Positions 9,830-18,264 of a stretch of DNA of 64,000 bases are shown piece by piece. Position numbers and translations under genes: made by a program. Below the pieces are notes generated by a model. That model ran no database searches. It was not told where the DNA came from and was given only the letters and a program-made list of their open reading frames with translations. The stretch comes from Hydrogenophaga crocea (GTDB lineage: Bacteria > Pseudomonadota > Gammaproteobacteria > Burkholderiales > Burkholderiaceae_C). The DNA lies in the NCBI RefSeq assembly GCF_011388215.1, contig NZ_CP049989.1, forward strand, positions 2,046,001-2,110,000. Direction: 5' to 3'. The first letter of the stretch is position 1; each line of letters begins with the position of its first letter.

Positions 9830-10552
9830 ATGGTCCGCCGCACCAAGACCGAAGCCCTGGAAACCAGAAGCCGGCTGCTCGACGCCGCCGAGCGCCTGTT
9901 CCAGGCCAAGGGCGTGTCCAGCACCACCCTCGCCGACATCGCGACCGCGGCCGGCGCCACGCGCGGCGCGGTCTATCACCACTTCCGCGACAAGGCCGAC
10001 CTGTTCAACGCCATGATGGAGCGTGTGACCATGCCCATGGAGTCCTCGCTCGCCGAGGTCGGTCGCACGGCGGCGGCGCAGGCGGATCCGCTGCAATCCT
10101 TGCGCGATTCCATGACACACGCATTGCGCCAGACCGCCACCGACGAGCGCACGCGCCGCGTGTTCGAGGTGGCCACGCACAAGGTGGAATACACCGACGA
10201 GATGCAGGCCGTGCGCGAGCGCCACCTGCGGGTGCGCAACGCCTGCGTGGCCGAGATGCGCACCACGCTGCAAGCGGCCGCTCGGCGCGAGGGCGTCGAG
10301 TTGCCCATTCCCGTGGCGGCGGCGGCGCTGGGCCTGCACAACCTGATCGACGGCCTGATCCAGAACTGGATGCTCGACCCACAGGCCTTCGACCTCGTGC
10401 AACGCGGCCGCCAGACCTTCGACACCTTCCTCGCGGGCCTGGGCTTCGGCCCTCAGAAGCGCGTGCGCTCGGGCCGCGCCGCGGGCGCGCGCAGGCGCCA
10501 GGCCACGGGCGAGGCCGAGCCCACGGCCGCGCCCACGGCCCAGAACACGTAG
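9830..10552 (+). CDS. TetR/AcrR-family efflux repressor
   Basis: A drug-responsive repressor of the divergent RND operon. The N-terminal helix-turn-helix spans about residues 15-60, with TTLADIATAAGATRGAVY and YHHFRDKADLF, the pattern of AcrR/TtgR regulators; the C-terminal ligand domain fits the TetR_C AcrR-like class (HNLIDGLIQNWMLDP is characteristic). At 240 residues it is about 25-30 residues longer than most relatives. The extra tail (RVRSGRAAGARRRQATGE...) is Arg/Ala/Pro-rich, has no recognisable fold and overlaps the end of the convergent MFS gene by 100 bp, as if the original stop codon was lost. Confidence 0.93.
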   Translation: MVRRTKTEALETRSRLLDAAERLFQAKGVSSTTLADIATAAGATRGAVYHHFRDKADLFNAMMERVTMPMESSLAEVGRTAAAQADPLQSLRDSMTHALRQTATDERTRRVFEVATHKVEYTDEMQAVRERHLRVRNACVAEMRTTLQAAARREGVELPIPVAAAALGLHNLIDGLIQNWMLDPQAFDLVQRGRQTFDTFLAGLGFGPQKRVRSGRAAGARRRQATGEAEPTAAPTAQNT

Positions 10553-11634
10553 GCCACGCCCACCGCCGCGCCCGCGGTGCCGAACAGCAGCGGCATGGCC
10601 ACGCTCGAGCCGTTGATGGCCATGGCGCGCAGGCCCAGCGCCTCGCCGTGGCGGTGCGTGGGCGTCATCTGGTGCAGCATGCTCATGATCATGGGCTGCA
10701 CCGAACCCAGGGCAAAGCCCAGCAGCACCGACAGCGCGGCCATGCCCCAGGCCACGTGCACCAGCGGGTAGGCCGCGAACAGCAGCGCGGTGGCGGCCAT
10801 GGCGCCGCCGATGACGGCCGATTCGCGCAGCCGCTCGGCGAGCCAGGGCATGAGCAGGCGGATCGCGGTGGCCGCGAGCGCGAAGCCACCGAGGATGGCG
10901 CCGATGGTGGTGGCGCTCAGGCCGCGCTCGTGGCCCAGCACGGGCACCAGGAAGGTGTGCACGTCCCAGCACGAGGACAGCATCCAGTTGATCAGCATGA
11001 GCCGGCGGAAGTCGGCGTTGCGCAACAGGTCCCAGGACGAGCGCTTGCCGCCCTCGCTGGCGGGGCGCAGCTCGGCCGGCAGCTCTTGCGTGCGCCGCAC
11101 CAGCCACCAGGCCAGCCAGGGCAGCAGCGCGAGCGCGAGGTAGGCCCAGCGAAAGCCCGCGAAGTCAATGAACAGGCCGGCGGTGAGCGGGCCCAGGAAG
11201 TTGGAGATCGAGGGGCCGACCGCCATCCAGCTGAACACCTGGCGCAGCTCGGTGGCGTCGTGCGCGAGCCGGCCCACGTGGCGCTGCAGCGCGATCATGG
11301 CCATGCCGCTGGCCGCGCCGCAGGCGGTGGCCGACAGGCACAGCACCCAGAACGTGGGCCAGACCACGGCCAGCAGGCCGCCCAGGCTGGCCACGGTCAC
11401 GGCCACGCGCACCGGGCGCTGCAGGCCGTGCCGGTCGGCGAAGCGGCCCGCGGGCAGCGCCAGGAACACCGGCGCGAGCGCGAACAGCGCGAGCAGGATG
11501 CCCACGAACAAGGGGCTGTGGCCTTCGCGCAGCGCCATCAGCGGCGCGGCCATGCGAAAGCCCGTCATGCAACCGTGCACGCAGATCTGCGAGGCGATCA
11601 GCCGCGCCAGATCGACACGTAGGCGCGGGTTCAA
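10453..11634 (-). CDS. MFS transporter
   Basis: A 393-residue major facilitator permease with about 12 hydrophobic segments. It has the loop 2-3 signature as LPAGRFADRHGLQRPVRV and a central loop (RRTQELPAELRPASEGGKR) between the halves. The best start is the TTG at 11634, which overlaps the rmuC stop as TTGA, giving the N-terminus LNPRLRVDLARLIASQIC; later starts (GTG or ATG about 18-22 codons on) would cut the first helix. Translational coupling to rmuC is likely. The substrate is unknown; the fold and length fit sugar or drug exporters alike. The 3' end overlaps the TetR gene by 100 bp in the opposite direction. Confidence 0.82.
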   Translation of the reverse strand: MNPRLRVDLARLIASQICVHGCMTGFRMAAPLMALREGHSPLFVGILLALFALAPVFLALPAGRFADRHGLQRPVRVAVTVASLGGLLAVVWPTFWVLCLSATACGAASGMAMIALQRHVGRLAHDATELRQVFSWMAVGPSISNFLGPLTAGLFIDFAGFRWAYLALALLPWLAWWLVRRTQELPAELRPASEGGKRSSWDLLRNADFRRLMLINWMLSSCWDVHTFLVPVLGHERGLSATTIGAILGGFALAATAIRLLMPWLAERLRESAVIGGAMAATALLFAAYPLVHVAWGMAALSVLLGFALGSVQPMIMSMLHQMTPTHRHGEALGLRAMAINGSSVAMPLLFGTAGAAVGVAYVFWAVGAAVGSASPVAWRLRAPAARPERTRF

Positions 11635-13028
11635 GGGGCGTCCCGGTCGGCGGGGTCGGTGTCGAGCGGCAGCAGCGCGCTGCTGCGCTCCTGCGGCAGG
11701 GCCTCGACGGTCTTGAGCGCGCGGCCCATGGCGCGGCTGCGCACCTCGGCCTGCTCGAGCGTGTTGAGCACGGTCTGCGTCTGTCCCTTGACCTTGGCCA
11801 GCACGTCGCCGAACTTGCCGAACTCGGTCTTGACCGCGCCCAGCACCTGCCAGACCTCGCTGCTGCGCTTTTCCAGCGCCAGCGTGCGAAAGCCCATCTG
11901 CAGCGAGTTGAGCATGGCCATGAGCGTGGTGGGCCCGGCCAGCGTGACACGGTGCTCGCGCTGCAGCAGCTCCATCAGGCCCGGGCGGCGCAGCACCTCG
12001 GCGTACAGGCCTTCGGTGGGCAGGAACAGGATCGCGAAATCGGTGGTGTGCGGCGGCTCGAGGTATTTCTCGGCCATGCTCTTGGCCTCGAGGCGGATGC
12101 GCTGCTCGAGCGCCTTGGCCGCGAGCTCCACGCCTTCGACGTCGGCGCGCTGCTGCGCGTCGAGCAGGCGCTCGTAGTCTTCGTTGGGAAACTTGGCGTC
12201 GATGGGCAGCCAGCACGGCGCGCCGTCTTCGCCACGGCCGGGCAGGCGCACCGCGAAGTCGACCGGGTTGCGCGTGCCCGGGCGCGTGACCACCTGGGTC
12301 GCGTACTGGTCGGGCGCGAACACCTGCTCGAGCAAAGCCCCGAGCTGGGCCTCGCCGAACATGCCGCGCGTCTTGACGTTGGTGAGCAGGTGCTTGAGGT
12401 CGCCCACGCCCTGCGCGAGCGTCTGCATCTCGCCCAGGCCCTTGTGCACCTGCTCGAGCCGGTCGGCCACCTGCTTGAAGCTCTCGCCCAGGCGCGCCTG
12501 CAGCGTGCTCTGCAACTTCTCGTCGACCACGGCGCGCATCTCGTCGAGCTTGGCCGCGTTGCCCTGCTGCAGCTGCGCGAGCTGGGCGTCGAGCGTGGTG
12601 CGGATCTCGGCCAGGCGGCGCGCGTTGGCCTCGCTCATGTCCTGCAGCTGGCGCGTGAGCGTGTCGCCGAGCGCGCCGCGCAGCTGCACGAGCTGCTGCG
12701 CGAAGGCATCGAGCTGGGCGTTCTGCGTGCGCGTGGTCTCGGCCGATTGCGCGGTGATCGAGGCCTGGAAGCGGCTCAGGCCTTCAAGCTGCTCCTGGCG
12801 CGCGTTGCGCGCGTTGTCGGTCACCTCGCGCCGCAGCTCGCCTTCCACGTGGTCCACGCGCTGGGCGATCTGCTGCAGCTGCGCGAGCACCGCCTGGCGG
12901 TGCGCGAGTTCGTCGGCCATGGGGAGGGGTTCGGGCCCGGGCGCGGGCTTGCGCAGCGCCAGCACGAGCTGCAGCCCCACGCCCGCCAGCGCGAGCACCA
13001 GCAGCGCGACGAGCAAGGCGGTGTCCAT
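11631..13028 (-). CDS. rmuC: DNA recombination protein RmuC
   Basis: RmuC limits inversions at short inverted repeats in E. coli and carries a restriction endonuclease-like fold. The 465-residue product has an N-terminal membrane helix (ALLVALLVLALAGVGLQLVL), a long coiled coil at about residues 50-200 rich in Gln/Ala/Glu, and the conserved RmuC domain (about 210-410) with TRGMFGEAQLGALLEQ, LPIDAKFPNEDYERLL (Asp/Lys of the nuclease-like site) and HTTDFAILFLPTEGLYAE. ATG 13028 shares one base with the stop of the upstream dehydrogenase (TGATG). The longer frame upstream is an antisense-like shadow of that gene. Confidence 0.93.
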   Translation of the reverse strand: MDTALLVALLVLALAGVGLQLVLALRKPAPGPEPLPMADELAHRQAVLAQLQQIAQRVDHVEGELRREVTDNARNARQEQLEGLSRFQASITAQSAETTRTQNAQLDAFAQQLVQLRGALGDTLTRQLQDMSEANARRLAEIRTTLDAQLAQLQQGNAAKLDEMRAVVDEKLQSTLQARLGESFKQVADRLEQVHKGLGEMQTLAQGVGDLKHLLTNVKTRGMFGEAQLGALLEQVFAPDQYATQVVTRPGTRNPVDFAVRLPGRGEDGAPCWLPIDAKFPNEDYERLLDAQQRADVEGVELAAKALEQRIRLEAKSMAEKYLEPPHTTDFAILFLPTEGLYAEVLRRPGLMELLQREHRVTLAGPTTLMAMLNSLQMGFRTLALEKRSSEVWQVLGAVKTEFGKFGDVLAKVKGQTQTVLNTLEQAEVRSRAMGRALKTVEALPQERSSALLPLDTDPADRDAP

Positions 13029-14026
13029 CAGGCGCGCGCCCCCTTGCCGATGATCTCGGCATTGAGCGGCGTGCGCGGCTGACCCTTCACGAGGTAGTCG
13101 ATCAGGTTGTCGGCCGCGAGCATGGCCATGGCGCGGCGCGTCTGGATGGTGGCGCTCGCGATGTGCGGCGTGAGCACCACGTTGGGCACGGTGAGCAGAT
13201 CGGGGTGCACCCGGGGCTCGCCCTCGAACACGTCGAGGCCGGCCGCGGCGATGCGGCGTTCCTTCAGGGCCTGCGCAAGTGCCGCGTCGTCGACGATGCC
13301 GCCGCGCGCGATGTTGATCAGCGTGGCCGTGGGCTTCATCTGCGCGATCTCGGCCGCACCGATGGCGTGGTGGCTGCTCGCGCTGTAGGGCAGCACCAGG
13401 ATGAGGTGATCGGCCTCGCGCAGCAGCGTGGCCTTGTCCACGTAGGTGGCCTTGCACGCGGCCTCGGTGGCGGCGTCCAGGCGCGAGCGGTTGTGGTAGA
13501 TCACCTTCATGCCGAAGCCCAGCGCGCCGCGGCGCGCGATGGCCTGGCCGATGCGGCCCATGCCCAGGATGCCCAGGGTGCTGCCGTGCACTTCGGCGCC
13601 CGCGAACATGTCGAGCGCCCAGCGGTTCCACTGGCCCGCGCGCAGGAAGTGTTCGCTCTCGGTGAGGCGGCGCGCCGTGGCCATGAGCAGCGCAAAGCCG
13701 AAGTCGGCCGTGGTCTCGGTGAGCACGTCGGGCGTGTTGGTGGCCACCACGCCGGCGGCGCTCAGCGCGGGCACGTCGAAGTTGTTGTAGCCCACCGCGA
13801 TGTTGGCCACGATGCGCAGCGCGGGGCAGGCCGCGGCCACCGCGCCGTCGATGCGCTCGCTGCCCGTGGTCATGGCGCCCACCTTGCCCTGCAGCCGTTC
13901 GATGAGCTGGTCCGGCGTGAGCACGCCATCGGTGTCGTTGTGGTCGACCTCGAAATGCGGTCGCAGATGTTCCACCACGTCGGGGAAGATCTTGCGGCTC
14001 ACGAGGATGGCGGGCTTGGCGGCCAT
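13028..14026 (-). CDS. D-2-hydroxyacid dehydrogenase (glyoxylate/hydroxypyruvate reductase type)
   Basis: A cytosolic NAD(P)H-dependent enzyme that reduces glyoxylate, hydroxypyruvate or related 2-oxoacids. The 332-residue protein has the split D-isomer dehydrogenase layout. The dinucleotide site is GMGRIGQAIARR (about residues 150-165), followed by KVIYHNRSR, where Arg-Ser at the strand end favours NADPH. Catalytic elements are Arg in NIARGGIVDD, Glu in GLDVFEGEPRVH and His in LTPHIASATIQTR. It is close to the GhrB/GyaR subgroup by this order. A GGAGACA sits just upstream of the ATG. It heads the short dehydrogenase-rmuC-MFS operon. Confidence 0.9.
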   Translation of the reverse strand: MAAKPAILVSRKIFPDVVEHLRPHFEVDHNDTDGVLTPDQLIERLQGKVGAMTTGSERIDGAVAAACPALRIVANIAVGYNNFDVPALSAAGVVATNTPDVLTETTADFGFALLMATARRLTESEHFLRAGQWNRWALDMFAGAEVHGSTLGILGMGRIGQAIARRGALGFGMKVIYHNRSRLDAATEAACKATYVDKATLLREADHLILVLPYSASSHHAIGAAEIAQMKPTATLINIARGGIVDDAALAQALKERRIAAAGLDVFEGEPRVHPDLLTVPNVVLTPHIASATIQTRRAMAMLAADNLIDYLVKGQPRTPLNAEIIGKGARA

Positions 14027-14052
14027 GCGGATGTCTCCTTGTTGGGGTTGTG

Positions 14053-15468
14053 TCAGACGAACCAGATCCAGGTCATGAGCGCGAACAGCGGCACCAGGAT
14101 GCCCACCGACCAGGCCATGTAGCCGAAGAAGCTGGGCATCTTCACGCCGCGGTCTTCGGCGATCGCCTTGACCATGAGGTTGGGGGCGTTGCCGATGTAG
14201 GTGTTGGCGCCCATGAACACCGCGCCCGCCGAGATCGCGATCAGCGTGGGCGCGAGCGCGTTCATGAGCACCTGCGGATCACCGCCCGCGGTGTTGAAGA
14301 ACACCAGGTAGGTGGGCGCGTTGTCGAGGAACGAGCTCAGCGCGCCCGTGGCCCAGAAGTACATGGCGTTGTTGGGCGAGCCGTCGGGCAGCGTCACCGC
14401 GCGGATCACCGCGGCGAAGGGGCCGTCCACACCGGCCTTGAGCATGGCGATCACCGGGATGATGGTGAGGAAGATGGCGGCGAACAGCTTGGCCACTTCC
14501 TGCATGGGCGCCCAGTTGAACTGGTTGTTCTCGTGTGCGCTCGCGGGCGTGAGGCGCAGCGACAGCAGGGTCACGATGATCAGGCCGACGTCGCGCACGA
14601 TGCCGGGCAGGCCCACCTCGGTGCCCGCGATGTTGAACGCCACCGGCGACTTCCAGAGGCCGCTCATGAGCACCAGCGCCACCACCACGCCGAGCAGCGC
14701 GAAGTTCACGCCGCCCTCGAAGCCCAGGCGCGGCGTGTCGGGCGTGGGATCGACCGGGCGGATCTCTTCGCGCCGGTGGTAGTACCACCAGTCGATCGCG
14801 TAGAACAGCGCGAGCAGCACGCCGATCAGGAAGCCGGTCTTGGCCCACATGTGGACCACGGTCCAGAAGAAGTCGACGCCCTTGAGGAAACCCAGGAACA
14901 GCGGCGGATCGCCCAGCGGCGTGAGCGCGCCGCCGGCGTTGGACACGATGAAGATGAAGAACACCACCACGTGCACCTGGTGGCGGCGGTTGTCGTTGGC
15001 GCGGATCAGCGGGCGGATCAGCAGCATGGAGGCACCCGTGGTGCCCATGAAGCTCGCGAGCACCGCGCCGATCGCGAGGATGGCGGTGTTCAGGCCGGGG
15101 CTGCCGTGCAGGTTGCCGCGCACGTAGATGCCGCCGGCCACCGTGAACAGCGCGGTGAGCAGGATGATGAACGGGATGTACTCGGCCAGCGCCGCGTGCA
15201 CCACGGCCGCGCCGGTGGCGCCGGCGCCGAAGGTGGCCGCGAAGGGCAGCAGGAAGGCCAGCGCCCAGGCCGCCGACACCTTGCCGAAGTGGTGGTGCCA
15301 GAACACCGGCGCCACCAGCGGCATGAGCGCGATCGACAGCAGCACGCCCGCAAAAGGCAGGCCCCACCAGGCCGAGAGCTGGCTGCCGTCGAGATCGGCA
15401 GCAAAAGCCAGGCCGGGCAGCAAGGCCCCGGCCAGCAGGGCCATTGCCCTGGGCATCCCGTGTGTCAT
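14053..15468 (-). CDS. Sodium:proton antiporter / CitMHS-type ion transporter
   Basis: An inner-membrane transporter of the ion transporter superfamily, of the group annotated as putative citrate transport/sodium:proton antiporter. The 471-residue product has a signal-like N-terminus (ALLAGALLPGLAFAAD), about 12 membrane segments, and family motifs SFMGTTGASMLLIRPLIRAN, SNAGGALTPLGDPPLFLG and SFLDNAPTYLVFFN, where the GD and DNAP elements sit in re-entrant loops, as in NhaD/ArsB-like proteins. ATG 15468 has a GGAG 7-8 nt upstream. Whether it moves Na+ or an organic acid cannot be decided from sequence. It is same-strand with FKBP upstream (13-bp gap), so probably co-transcribed. Confidence 0.85.
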   Translation of the reverse strand: MTHGMPRAMALLAGALLPGLAFAADLDGSQLSAWWGLPFAGVLLSIALMPLVAPVFWHHHFGKVSAAWALAFLLPFAATFGAGATGAAVVHAALAEYIPFIILLTALFTVAGGIYVRGNLHGSPGLNTAILAIGAVLASFMGTTGASMLLIRPLIRANDNRRHQVHVVVFFIFIVSNAGGALTPLGDPPLFLGFLKGVDFFWTVVHMWAKTGFLIGVLLALFYAIDWWYYHRREEIRPVDPTPDTPRLGFEGGVNFALLGVVVALVLMSGLWKSPVAFNIAGTEVGLPGIVRDVGLIIVTLLSLRLTPASAHENNQFNWAPMQEVAKLFAAIFLTIIPVIAMLKAGVDGPFAAVIRAVTLPDGSPNNAMYFWATGALSSFLDNAPTYLVFFNTAGGDPQVLMNALAPTLIAISAGAVFMGANTYIGNAPNLMVKAIAEDRGVKMPSFFGYMAWSVGILVPLFALMTWIWFV

Positions 15469-15481
15469 CGGCAACTCCGGA

Positions 15482-15829
15482 TCAGACGGCCAGCAGGTCG
15501 ACTTCGAACAGCAGCGTGGCATTGGGCGGGATCACACCGCCCGCGCCACGCGCGCCGTAACCGAGTTCGGCCGGGATCACGAGGCGGCGCGTGCCGCCCA
15601 CCTTCATGCCCTGCACGCCTTCGTCCCAGCCCTTGATGACATGGCCCATGCCCAGCGGGAATTCGAAGGGCTGGCCGCGGTCCTTGCTCGAATCGAACTT
15701 GCGGCCGGCCACGCCGTCCTGGTAGAGCCAGCCGGTGTAGTGCACCTGCACGGGGCGTCCGGCGCGGGCTTCGTCGCCCTGGCCGACCACGGTGTCTTCG
15801 TATTGCAGGCCGCTGGGGGTGGTGATCAT
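15482..15829 (-). CDS. FKBP-type peptidyl-prolyl cis-trans isomerase
   Basis: A small single-domain FKBP of 115 residues with no signal peptide, therefore cytoplasmic; it catalyses prolyl isomerisation in folding proteins. The FKBP core is intact: VQVHYTGWLYQDG, FDSSKDRGQPFEFPLG, VIKGWDEGVQGMKVGG and the C-terminal LGYGARGAGGVIPPNATL, covering the Tyr, Phe, Asp, Val-Ile and Trp residues of the active pocket. The start ATG has a strong GGAG at normal spacing. It is flanked by an antiporter and a nitroreductase on the same strand; the link is probably only transcriptional. Confidence 0.95.
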   Translation of the reverse strand: MITTPSGLQYEDTVVGQGDEARAGRPVQVHYTGWLYQDGVAGRKFDSSKDRGQPFEFPLGMGHVIKGWDEGVQGMKVGGTRRLVIPAELGYGARGAGGVIPPNATLLFEVDLLAV

Positions 15830-15861
15830 CGGGAGTCTCCTGTGATGTGGATGAGTGAGGT

Positions 15862-16578
15862 TCAGCCGAGCCACTGCGTGAACGCAGACACGGGCTCGCG
15901 CGGGGTGTGAAAGCCGTTGACCGGCGCGTCGGGATCGGCATAGCCCAGGGCCATGCCGCAGACCAGCATTTCGTCGGGGCCGGCGCCGATCAGGGGCAGG
16001 ATGATCTTGGCAAAGCCGTTCCAGGCCGCCTGCGGGCAGGTGTGCAGGCCCTGGCCGCGCGCGGCCACCATGATGTTCTGCAGGAACATGCCGTAGTCGA
16101 CCAGCGAGCCGCGGCCCATGGCGCGGTCGAGCGTGAACATCAGGCCCACGGGCGCGTCGAACAGGCGGAAGTTGCGCTGGTGCTGCGCGTGCATCTTGTC
16201 CTTCTCGCCCTTCTGGATGCCCAGCAGGCCGTACAGCCCCCAGCCGTTCTCGCGCCGGCGGTCGATGTAGGGGCTGATCCACTTCTCGGGGTAGTAGTCG
16301 TATTCCTCGCGGTACTCGGCGGCCAGCGCCGGGTTGGCGTAGATGGCGTCGTGCGCGGCCACCACCTTGTTCACCAGCTCGTCGCGCACCGCGTTCTGCA
16401 GCACGTAGACCTTCCAGGGCTGGGTGTTGGTGCCCGAGGGCGCGCGGCGCGCCACGTCGAGGATGTGTTCGATGGTCTCGCGCGGCACCGGCGTGGGCAG
16501 GAAGGCGCGCGCCGACATGCGCGTGGTGATGGCGGCGTCCACGCTCGCGGGGTCGATCACGGTCTCGGCCAGGTTCAT
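15862..16578 (-). CDS. Nitroreductase-family FMN oxidoreductase
   Basis: An FMN-dependent NAD(P)H oxidoreductase of the nitroreductase superfamily, 238 residues, cytosolic. FMN-binding signatures are [17 protein letters not shown] with [12 protein letters not shown] near residues 18-55, and late [16 protein letters not shown]. The central insertion with [17 protein letters not shown] is typical of the subgroup annotated as nitroreductase in Burkholderiales, whose natural substrates (quinones, flavins, nitroaromatics) are usually unknown. The start overlaps the stop of the thioesterase gene (ATGA), so both are in one operon with the HDAC-like gene. Confidence 0.92.
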   Translation of the reverse strand: MNLAETVIDPASVDAAITTRMSARAFLPTPVPRETIEHILDVARRAPSGTNTQPWKVYVLQNAVRDELVNKVVAAHDAIYANPALAAEYREEYDYYPEKWISPYIDRRRENGWGLYGLLGIQKGEKDKMHAQHQRNFRLFDAPVGLMFTLDRAMGRGSLVDYGMFLQNIMVAARGQGLHTCPQAAWNGFAKIILPLIGAGPDEMLVCGMALGYADPDAPVNGFHTPREPVSAFTQWLG

Positions 16579-17024
16579 CGCAGGGTCTCCAGGGTGTGTT
16601 TGAGGGCGGCCGGCAGGGGCACGGGCCGGCGCGTCTCCCGGTCCACGTACACGTGCACGAAGTGACCGTGGGCGGCCGTGGTCTCGGCGCCGTCGGCGAA
16701 CAGGCCGACTTCGTAGCGCACACTGGAACTGCCCAGGTGCGCCACGCGCACGCCGGCCCACACGGTTTGCGGGAAGGCCAGCGGTGCGAAGTAATGGCAC
16801 TGCGTCTCCACGACCAGGCCGATGACGCCGCCGGTGTGGATGTCGAGCGCACCGGCTTCGATCAGGTGCGCGTTGACGGCGGTGTCGAACCAACTGTAGT
16901 AGACGACGTTGTTGACGTGCCCGTAGACGTCGTTGTCGGCCCAGCGCGTGGAGATGGCGCGGAACGCGCGGAAGTCGCTGCGGGGCCGCGGGGTCGGGCG
17001 AGGGGCCGGGGCGTTCGCGGTCAT
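16575..17024 (-). CDS. Acyl-CoA thioesterase, 4HBT/hotdog fold
   Basis: A 149-residue hotdog thioesterase hydrolysing acyl-CoA to free acid and CoA. The catalytic signature of the 4HBT class is clear, [20 protein letters not shown], with the nucleophilic/general-base Asp before VYGHVNN. The N-terminus carries a Pro/Arg-rich stretch of about 15 residues that is not part of the fold. The order nitroreductase-thioesterase-HDAC-like, all joined by 4-nt ATGA overlaps, implies co-translation. The substrate chain length cannot be predicted; the phasin gene upstream hints at lipid/PHA-related metabolism, but that is only context. Confidence 0.88.
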   Translation of the reverse strand: MTANAPAPRPTPRPRSDFRAFRAISTRWADNDVYGHVNNVVYYSWFDTAVNAHLIEAGALDIHTGGVIGLVVETQCHYFAPLAFPQTVWAGVRVAHLGSSSVRYEVGLFADGAETTAAHGHFVHVYVDRETRRPVPLPAALKHTLETLR

Positions 17025-18037
17025 GGGCGGGCATTGTGCCAGCGCATGCCGGCGGGGGTTGTCGCCGACCGCACCGCTTGCGCCTGCCAGCGCCGCTCGT
17101 GCTCGAGCGCGACGCGGTAGGTGTTGACCTGCACCTGCACCGTGGCCTCCAGGTCGTGGCCGTAACCGCCGCCCATGGCGAACACCAGCGGCAGGCCGCG
17201 CCGCGCGGCCCAGCCCATCACGCGACGGTCGCGCGCCTCCAGGCCGTCGAAACTCAGCTTGAGGCGGCCGAGCCGGTCGCCTTCGTGCGGATCGGCCCCC
17301 GCGAGGTACAGCACCAGGCCGGGCTCGAAGCGCCGTTCGAGCTCGTCGAGCGCGAGGTCGAGCGCGTGCAGGTACTCGTCGTCGCGCGCGCCGTCGGGCA
17401 GCTCCACGTCGAGGTCGCTGGGCTCCTTGCGGAACGGGAAATTCTTGGCGCCGTGCAGCGAGAGCGTGAACACGCTGGCGTCGTTGGCGAAGATGCGTGC
17501 CGTGCCATTGCCCTGGTGCACGTCGAGGTCCACGATGGCCACCTGCAGCGGCGCACGCGGGCCGTGGCGCCGCAGGTGTTCGGCCTGCATCAGGCGCGCG
17601 GCCACCGCGAAATCGTTGAACACGCAGAAGCCGCCGCCCTTGTCGGCATAGGCGTGGTGCGTGCCGCCCGCGAGGTTGGCCGCCAACCCGCCGCCCTGCG
17701 CCATCACGCGCCGCGCGGCCTGCAGGGTCGCGCCCACCGAACGTCGCGCGCGCTCGGCCATCGCCGGGCTCCAGGGAAAGCCGATCTCGCGTTGCAGCGC
17801 CGGGGCCAGCGTGCCGTGCGCGATCGCGTCGATGTAGGCCGGCGTGTGCACCAGGGCCAGCTCGCCGTCGGAGGCCGGCAGGGCCTCGTGAAGGGCCACC
17901 TCGGGCAGCTCGGTCGCCAGCCGCTCGCGCAGCCGGGCGTACTTGGCCATGGGGAAGCGGTGCCCGCTGGGCAGGGGCAACACGAAATGGTCGGCGTAGA
18001 AGGCGTGCACGGTGGGGCTGTCGCAGGGCGCGCGCAT
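17021..18037 (-). CDS. Histone deacetylase-family hydrolase
   Basis: A zinc-dependent arginase/deacetylase-fold hydrolase of the bacterial class II HDAC-like group; such enzymes remove acetyl groups from polyamines, lysines or small metabolites. The 338-residue protein keeps the metal and catalytic motifs: [20 protein letters not shown] (His-His dyad), [15 protein letters not shown] (Asp and His ligands) and [16 protein letters not shown] (Asp ligand), then GGGYG with the substrate-site Tyr replaced or shifted as in this bacterial group. The ATG at 18037 is preferred over a start 29 codons upstream, which would lie within the phasin promoter region. It is first in a three- to five-gene operon and divergent from the phasin gene. 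Confidence 0.88.
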   Translation of the reverse strand: MRAPCDSPTVHAFYADHFVLPLPSGHRFPMAKYARLRERLATELPEVALHEALPASDGELALVHTPAYIDAIAHGTLAPALQREIGFPWSPAMAERARRSVGATLQAARRVMAQGGGLAANLAGGTHHAYADKGGGFCVFNDFAVAARLMQAEHLRRHGPRAPLQVAIVDLDVHQGNGTARIFANDASVFTLSLHGAKNFPFRKEPSDLDVELPDGARDDEYLHALDLALDELERRFEPGLVLYLAGADPHEGDRLGRLKLSFDGLEARDRRVMGWAARRGLPLVFAMGGGYGHDLEATVQVQVNTYRVALEHERRWQAQAVRSATTPAGMRWHNARP

Positions 18038-18095
18038 TGTGGCCGGGCCCCGATGCCGCAGCCCGGGCCCGGGATTTAGAACCGCACCCCTAAAA

Positions 18096-18110
18096 TGTTG
18101 CAGCGCAACA
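18096..18110. promoter_or_regulatory. PhaR-like operator, site 1
   Basis: A perfect inverted repeat, TGTTGC-AGC-GCAACA, lies just upstream of the phasin -35 box. The same core returns at 18154-18170. Repeats of the form TGC-N-GCA are known targets of the PHA-responsive repressor PhaR, which controls phasin genes; assignment to PhaR is inferred from motif and context. Confidence 0.65.
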
Positions 18111-18118
18111 AAAACCGC

Positions 18119-18146
18119 TTGCACACGGCCGACCGGTCCCTATAAT
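18119..18146 (+). promoter_or_regulatory. Sigma-70 promoter of the phasin gene
   Basis: A -35 element TTGCAC (18119-18124) and a perfect -10 TATAAT (18141-18146) are separated by 16 bp. This is the best sigma-70 promoter in the window and sits in an otherwise GC-rich region about 120 bp before the phasin start. The two PhaR-like palindromes bracket it. Confidence 0.82.
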
Positions 18147-18153
18147 TCGAGCC

Positions 18154-18170
18154 ATGTTGCAGCGCAGCAT
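18154..18170. promoter_or_regulatory. PhaR-like operator, site 2
   Basis: ATGTTGC-AGC-GCAGCAT is a near-perfect inverted repeat with one mismatch and is almost identical to site 1 (59 bp centre to centre). It begins 8 bp after the -10 box, over the expected transcription start, a position suited to repression. Confidence 0.65.
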
Positions 18171-18264
18171 AAACGGACGGGAGGGACGCTTGGATCCACA
18201 AGCACCAGCGTCCACGCCGCAACCGTGAGTGCCCTCTTCCATCCACCTCTCAAGGAGTACCGAC

